64,000 nt of DNA from Shewanella marina JCM 15074 (lineage in GTDB: Bacteria > Pseudomonadota > Gammaproteobacteria > Enterobacterales > Shewanellaceae). Made by a program: the position numbers and the translations under genes. The notes beneath the pieces were generated by a model. It worked only from the letters and a program-made list of their open reading frames with translations. It did not search any database and was not told the origin of the DNA. The stretch spans positions 26,476 to 90,475 of the forward strand of contig NZ_BALM01000016.1 in assembly GCF_000614975.1 (NCBI RefSeq), in the 5' to 3' direction. Shown piece after piece: positions 60,188 to 64,000 of this stretch (the stretch's first letter is position 1; each line of letters begins with the position of its first letter).

Positions 60188-60741
60188 TCAAAAGCCCCAA
60201 ACGAAACCCACGCTCGTTAAATGATGATCGGCATATCCAATCGTGTCATCACCAAGCTCATCTGTATATTGATACTCAACACGGATGCTAAAATCATTTT
60301 CCATACGATATTCTAAACCGCCGCCGACCACAGGAGAGAAGCCTTGCTCATCCCCACACGTAAGCCTTCGCTATTACCATCCCAAGCGGCGCCACCGACT
60401 TTGACATAAGGATAAAACTGAGCAATCGGCCAACCAAGACGAGCATCTAAATGCAATTGCTGAAAATCACCGTTAATTAATCCATCAGTGTACGTTGCCG
60501 ATGCATTACCTAAATATTGGTAACCAAACTCCATACTGACATAATCATTAAAATAATAACCAATGTAAGCACCAGCTGCCCAGCGGTCGTTTTCAATCCG
60601 CTCAGCACTGTACTCACCAAGATTACTGTAATGACCTTGACCAAACTGAATACCAGAATACCAATCAGCATCACTAGTCGCGGCGGTTGCAAGCGTAGGA
60701 ATAAATAAACAAGATAGGAGAATAGAACGAGCAAACATCAT
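60188..60741 (-). pseudogene. Small outer-membrane beta-barrel protein (OmpW/OmpA-barrel-like), one frameshift
   Basis: The repaired product of about 185 residues has a signal peptide (cleavage near ATAAT) and an eight-strand-barrel pattern: DWYSGIQFGQGHY, GAYIGYYFNDYVSMEFGYQYLG, LDARLGWP, YPYVKVGGAAW. After the break it continues GGGLEYRMENDFSIRVEYQYTDELGDD to a final WGF with a terminal Phe. The frame is lost in the four-C run at 60352-60355; one more C would restore it. ATG 60741 is placed after GTAGGTG. Sequencing error or recent loss are both possible. Confidence 0.8.
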
Positions 60742-60762
60742 AAAACACCTACTGATAATCAA

Positions 60763-61014
60763 AAATAAATTAACTCTTTATGACCACCAATAAGGTTGTC
60801 ACATCCATGTAACACGTACTCAAATACAAACTATTTAAGCGTCCTGAAATATATAAATATACTATCGGACAGGTAGCACATTCTCAATAGGAAAAACTGC
60901 TATTTGATCGTGGTAAATCAGTAAAAGATCTGACTAGATTAGTATAAAAGTATAATAAAAATTGAATACACTCTCCTTTAGCATTCATTGCTAAAGGAGA
61001 ACGAAAGCCTCACC
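60763..61014. other. Intergenic region between the barrel gene and metC
   Basis: About 250 AT-rich bases with the barrel-gene promoter and the metC terminator hairpin at 60972-61000. No gene seen. Confidence 0.4.
60972..61000 (-). terminator. Hairpin terminator after metC
   Basis: TCTCCTTTAGCA (60972-60983) and its complement TGCTAAAGGAGA (60989-61000) form a perfect 12-bp stem with a 5-base loop. There is no strong T-run beyond it on the leftward side, so efficiency is uncertain. Confidence 0.65.
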
Positions 61015-62196
61015 TCAACCAATACGCTCAAAACCTGCAGCAAGATCTTCAATTAGATCTGCGATATCCTCTAAACCAATATGTACTCTGACAAGCGTGC
61101 CAGTAAAGTCTACCGGATTAACTGGACGAATCGCATTTAACTCTTCAGGCTGATTCGCCAAAATCAAAGATTCATAACCGCCCCAAGAATACGCCATACT
61201 GAAATGCTGAAAGTTATCTAAATATGTCGCTAATTCATCTGCAGATAAACGCTTATTTAAAATGAATGAGAATAAACCGCAGCTACCAGAGAAATCTCGC
61301 AAATAAAATTCATGCCCTTTACAGCTTGGTAAAGCAGGATGATTCACTCGTGCAACTTCCGGTCGTTCACTGAGCCATTGCGCAATATCAATACTACTTT
61401 GATGATGCTGCTTTAAGCGCACCCCCATCGTCCGCAATCCGCGCGCAGCCACATAAGCAGTATCGGCATCAACCATCTGCCCCATCAAATAACTGTGTTC
61501 ACGCAACTGTGCCCAACAACGCTCATTTGCGACCGCAGTGCCAATCATGGCATCAGAGTGACCAACAATATACTTTGTACCCGCTTGAATAGAGATATCG
61601 ATATCATGGGCTAAAGCCTGAAATAACACACCCGCAGCCCAAGTATTATCAATCATGATAATAATCTCAGGATTAACAGCACGAATGGCGCTCACCATCG
61701 CCGGAACATCTTGTACTTCCATGGTGATAGAACTCGGTGACTCAAGAAAAACCACTTTGGTATTAGGTCTGATTAAGTCACGAATACCCGCGCCTACAGT
61801 AGGATTATAAAAGGTCGTAGTCACGCCCATTTTACCTAATACCTGATGACAAAAATCTTGAGTAGGCTCATATGCAGCCCCCGTCATCAACAAGTGATCA
61901 CCGCAAGCGACAAAAGCTAAAATCGAGTTAGCGACGGCAGCAGCCCCACAAGGATATAAATAACAGCCTGCACCACCTTCAAGCTCGGTCATCGCTTGTT
62001 GCAAAGAGAAATGGGTCAGCGTACCACGACGCCCATAGAACAATTCCCCTTCAGCACGATTCTTAGTCGCCAGTTTTTTATCAGCAACAGAGTCAAACAC
62101 TAACGATGATGCCCGCTGAATAACGCTATTCACTGCGCCCATTCCAAATTTGGTTGAACGCCCAACATTCACAAGCTTAGTGTTATCTATTGCCAT
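61015..62196 (-). CDS. metC: Cystathionine beta-lyase (PLP-dependent)
   Basis: MetC splits cystathionine to homocysteine, pyruvate and ammonia in methionine synthesis. The 393-residue protein has the PLP-lysine Lys208 in [29 protein letters not shown], the [12 protein letters not shown] and IDNTWAAGV motifs and the C-terminal RVHIGLED. Size matches E. coli MetC. It diverges from a LysR gene that may control it. Confidence 0.93.
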   Translation of the reverse strand: MAIDNTKLVNVGRSTKFGMGAVNSVIQRASSLVFDSVADKKLATKNRAEGELFYGRRGTLTHFSLQQAMTELEGGAGCYLYPCGAAAVANSILAFVACGDHLLMTGAAYEPTQDFCHQVLGKMGVTTTFYNPTVGAGIRDLIRPNTKVVFLESPSSITMEVQDVPAMVSAIRAVNPEIIIMIDNTWAAGVLFQALAHDIDISIQAGTKYIVGHSDAMIGTAVANERCWAQLREHSYLMGQMVDADTAYVAARGLRTMGVRLKQHHQSSIDIAQWLSERPEVARVNHPALPSCKGHEFYLRDFSGSCGLFSFILNKRLSADELATYLDNFQHFSMAYSWGGYESLILANQPEELNAIRPVNPVDFTGTLVRVHIGLEDIADLIEDLAAGFERIG

Positions 62197-62362
62197 AAAT
62201 ATTCCCTATATCAATGTCGTACAAATATAAAATAGTGCTATTTAAGTAACACATTCAATGAACTTTGCCCACTTAAATTGGCAAAACAAATAGAAGAAAC
62301 CAGCACCAATAATGAAGAAAACAGTTATGATGTCATCAATTAATCAAAGCCTTTAATTGAAC

Positions 62363-63304
62363 ATGATAGTAAAACCTTTGGATTACAATTTACTCAAAGT
62401 CTTAGATGTATTACTTGAAGAGCAAAGCGTGACAGCGGCAGCATCAAGATTACATTTAAGTCAATCAGCCGTCAGTAAACAGCTGAATAAACTCAGAGAG
62501 ACCTTTGATGATCAACTGTTTGAGCGCACTGCTTATGGCCTAAAAGCAACACCGAGAGCCATGCAGTTAGCACCAGAGTTACGAGATGTATTACAAAGAT
62601 TGGAACAATTTACGCGTCCGAGCACGTTCAACCCAGCTGCAAGCCAACGTAAGTTTCGTATGCATATTGTTGAAACAGCATACTCACTGACCTACCCCAA
62701 CTTTCTGCCGCAATTATTGAAAGAAGCGCCTCAAGTCAGCATAAATAGTAATACTTGGTCATTTGACAGTATGGAAAAGCTATTACGTTGCGAAATCGAT
62801 ATGGGCATAATTTGCCGTGAATGGGATAAACGTTCAGCAATACATGTAAATAACTTACCGGCAGAATTAGGCTTTAGCGAATTAATCCGCGACTATCCAG
62901 TTTGTTTAGTCAGAAAAAATCATCCCGCATTAAAGGAAAAGTGGGATCAACAAACCTTTCTAAAATATCGTCATTTACAGGTGATCTTCGGCGGATTAGA
63001 ACAATGGTTACTCGATGAAGTATTACGTTTAGAACATCTACATCGAGATATTGCGGTCAATATGACCGACTTTAATTGTGCAATGGAATTATGTGAACAA
63101 AGCGATTTAATCTTATGTGCCCCGCGTCGATATATTCAAAAGATGGTCACCAATTATGATCTTGTCTGTCTCGATGTCCCAGTAGCTCTTGAACCAGGAG
63201 CCTATGTCCTCGTTTGGCATAAACATTTCAATCAAGATCCTAGCCACACTTGGCTCCGTAATTTGATCATTGATGGCGTAAAGAGTTACCGTGCTGAAGA
63301 GTAA
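62363..63304 (+). CDS. LysR family transcriptional regulator
   Basis: The protein (313 residues) has an N-terminal helix-turn-helix (LKVLDVLLEEQSVTAAASRLHLSQSAVSKQ) and a C-terminal ligand domain typical of LysR regulators of the NodD/LeuO-like branch. ATG 62363 was chosen; an upstream TTG at 62357 adds two residues. It shares a 166-base region with divergent metC and may respond to a sulfur metabolite, as inferred from location only. Confidence 0.92.
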   Translation: MIVKPLDYNLLKVLDVLLEEQSVTAAASRLHLSQSAVSKQLNKLRETFDDQLFERTAYGLKATPRAMQLAPELRDVLQRLEQFTRPSTFNPAASQRKFRMHIVETAYSLTYPNFLPQLLKEAPQVSINSNTWSFDSMEKLLRCEIDMGIICREWDKRSAIHVNNLPAELGFSELIRDYPVCLVRKNHPALKEKWDQQTFLKYRHLQVIFGGLEQWLLDEVLRLEHLHRDIAVNMTDFNCAMELCEQSDLILCAPRRYIQKMVTNYDLVCLDVPVALEPGAYVLVWHKHFNQDPSHTWLRNLIIDGVKSYRAEE

Positions 63305-64000
63305 TCTTGCCAATATTGATCCAACTCATCAGTATCATTTATAGAGTTCACTTCGTTCGATCTCTTTGTTTCCCCATATTCGTCGGTCATGCCGCGCATA
63401 AACACATCGCTACGCGATATTCACTCACTCTTTTATCCCAGAGCACTTGTGCTCGCTTTAAGGGATACATGAGGGCGAAGGTTCATCGCTATACATGCGA
63501 AGCATGTAGGTGAAACGTAGCGCGAAGCAACTTGTTGCAAAGCTGGGGCAAGCCACAGGGATGTGGCGAATGCCAGAAATGCAGGGATGCAATTTCTGGC
63601 CAAGCTCAGAGCGGGTAAGCCACAGGGATGTGGCGAATGTCGCTATTGTCTGGAATATTTAACGACCGAGATAGAGATAGGCATGCAATACCTACATTAA
63701 GTCGATAGGCCCCCTATTACAAAGACCACCACTATGGGCAAAGGCTTAAAATTTTAAATAGCCCAAACGCAAAAAAGCCACCTTATTCAGGTGGCTTCTC
63801 TACTTCGTTTTGTTCACTTTTTTAAAAGTGAAAATAAAAAGAGCGCTTTTATGCCCTTTGGGTATGGCAATGGCCAGCTTCGAGACAAGCTCTCCGCGTT
63901 CAATTCAAGCACTAAGCTTGGATTTCACACTACGACCGCCATGGACGGCGGAAGTGTCGATTATGAATGGAACAATCATCGACCTATCACATGGATTGTT
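63305..64000. repeat. Mosaic of short palindromes at the right edge
   Basis: No convincing gene is seen in these 696 bases. Short hairpins follow one another: ATCGC-TAC-GCGAT at 63406; GAGCACTTGTGCTC at 63441, nested in TATCCC/GGGATA; ACATGC-GAA-GCATGT at 63493; GCAACTTGTTGC at 63527; GCCACA-GGGA-TGTGGC at 63552 and again at 63619; a CAGAAATGCA-GGGA hairpin at 63572-63600; CAAGC-ACTAA-GCTTG at 63906; CCGCC-ATGGAC-GGCGG at 63936. Loops recur (GGGA, CTTG) while arms differ. This looks like a dispersed extragenic repeat. Confidence 0.7.
63775..63797 (-). terminator. Leftward-facing terminator within the repeat region
   Basis: AAGCCACC / GGTGGCTT stem; read leftward it is followed by TTTTTTGCG. 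It implies a leftward transcript coming from the right of the window. Confidence 0.55.

Noticed and set aside
63307..63513. An open frame of 68 codons at the right end
   Set aside because: It lies wholly in the palindrome mosaic, has no usual start or ribosome site and its sequence follows the repeats, so it is most likely a chance frame.

Overview
The window is one continuous piece of a gammaproteobacterial chromosome, most likely Shewanella or a close Shewanellaceae relative. This rests on gene content and order, not on a database search. Pointers are a lipoprotein decaheme cytochrome of the OmcA/MtrC type, motX between rnr and purA, an S46 dipeptidyl-peptidase, the order dacA-ybeD-lipB-lipA, and several periplasmic monoheme cytochromes. 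The DNA looks moderately AT-rich. I see no rRNA, tRNA, CRISPR array, insertion sequence or integrase gene.

Layout: 1-2.3 kb, end of dacA, ybeD, lipB and lipA (lipoate synthesis). 2.4-6.7 kb, rimI-holD, a Dps protein, an unknown protein with a natural six-histidine tail, an unknown exported protein and an Omp85-type barrel. 6.8-13.2 kb, dnaB-alr and rpsF-priB-rpsR-rplI, with an S46 peptidase between them on the opposite strand. 13.5-18.3 kb, accessory genes: a DUF481 protein, a LysR/MATE divergent pair and a membrane EAL phosphodiesterase. 18.4-26.8 kb, leftward rplM-rpsI, a DUF2065 gene, purA, motX, rnr and rlmB, then zapE and zapG. 27-43.6 kb, the cell-envelope block: degQ-degS, leftward mlaFEDCB-ibaG-murA, and rightward yrbG-kdsD-kdsC-lptC-lptA-lptB-rpoN-hpf-ptsN-rapZ-npr, then mgtE. 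Together these cover outer-membrane lipid asymmetry, LPS sugar synthesis and transport, peptidoglycan precursor synthesis and envelope-stress proteolysis.

43.7-64 kb is more accessory. It holds a YiaD-like lipoprotein, an orphan membrane protein ending in an integron attC-like site, a small membrane protein under a perfect Fur box, the decaheme cytochrome, rarD, mnmD, an FMN riboswitch with ribB, a nucleoside hydrolase/TsgA-like transporter/LacI locus with a 34-bp palindrome, a YebC/YeeN protein, a sulfite dehydrogenase cluster with three c-type cytochromes, a glycosyltransferase-like protein, an outer-membrane barrel, and metC with a divergent LysR gene. The last 0.7 kb is a mosaic of short palindromes.

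Seven otherwise well-conserved genes (lipB twice, MATE, rnr, degS, mlaE, nucleoside hydrolase, 60-kb barrel) are broken by single missing bases, all restored by adding one base to a short run of the same base. Because rnr, lipB, degS and mlaE are hit together, I read these mainly as sequencing or consensus errors. They are typed as pseudogenes below, with the intact product named.

The most unusual items are the lone attC-like site with its orphan gene, the Fur-box small membrane gene, the 34-bp operator-like palindrome, the palindrome mosaic at the right end and the sulfite/cytochrome cluster. I did not find a clearly new multi-gene system.
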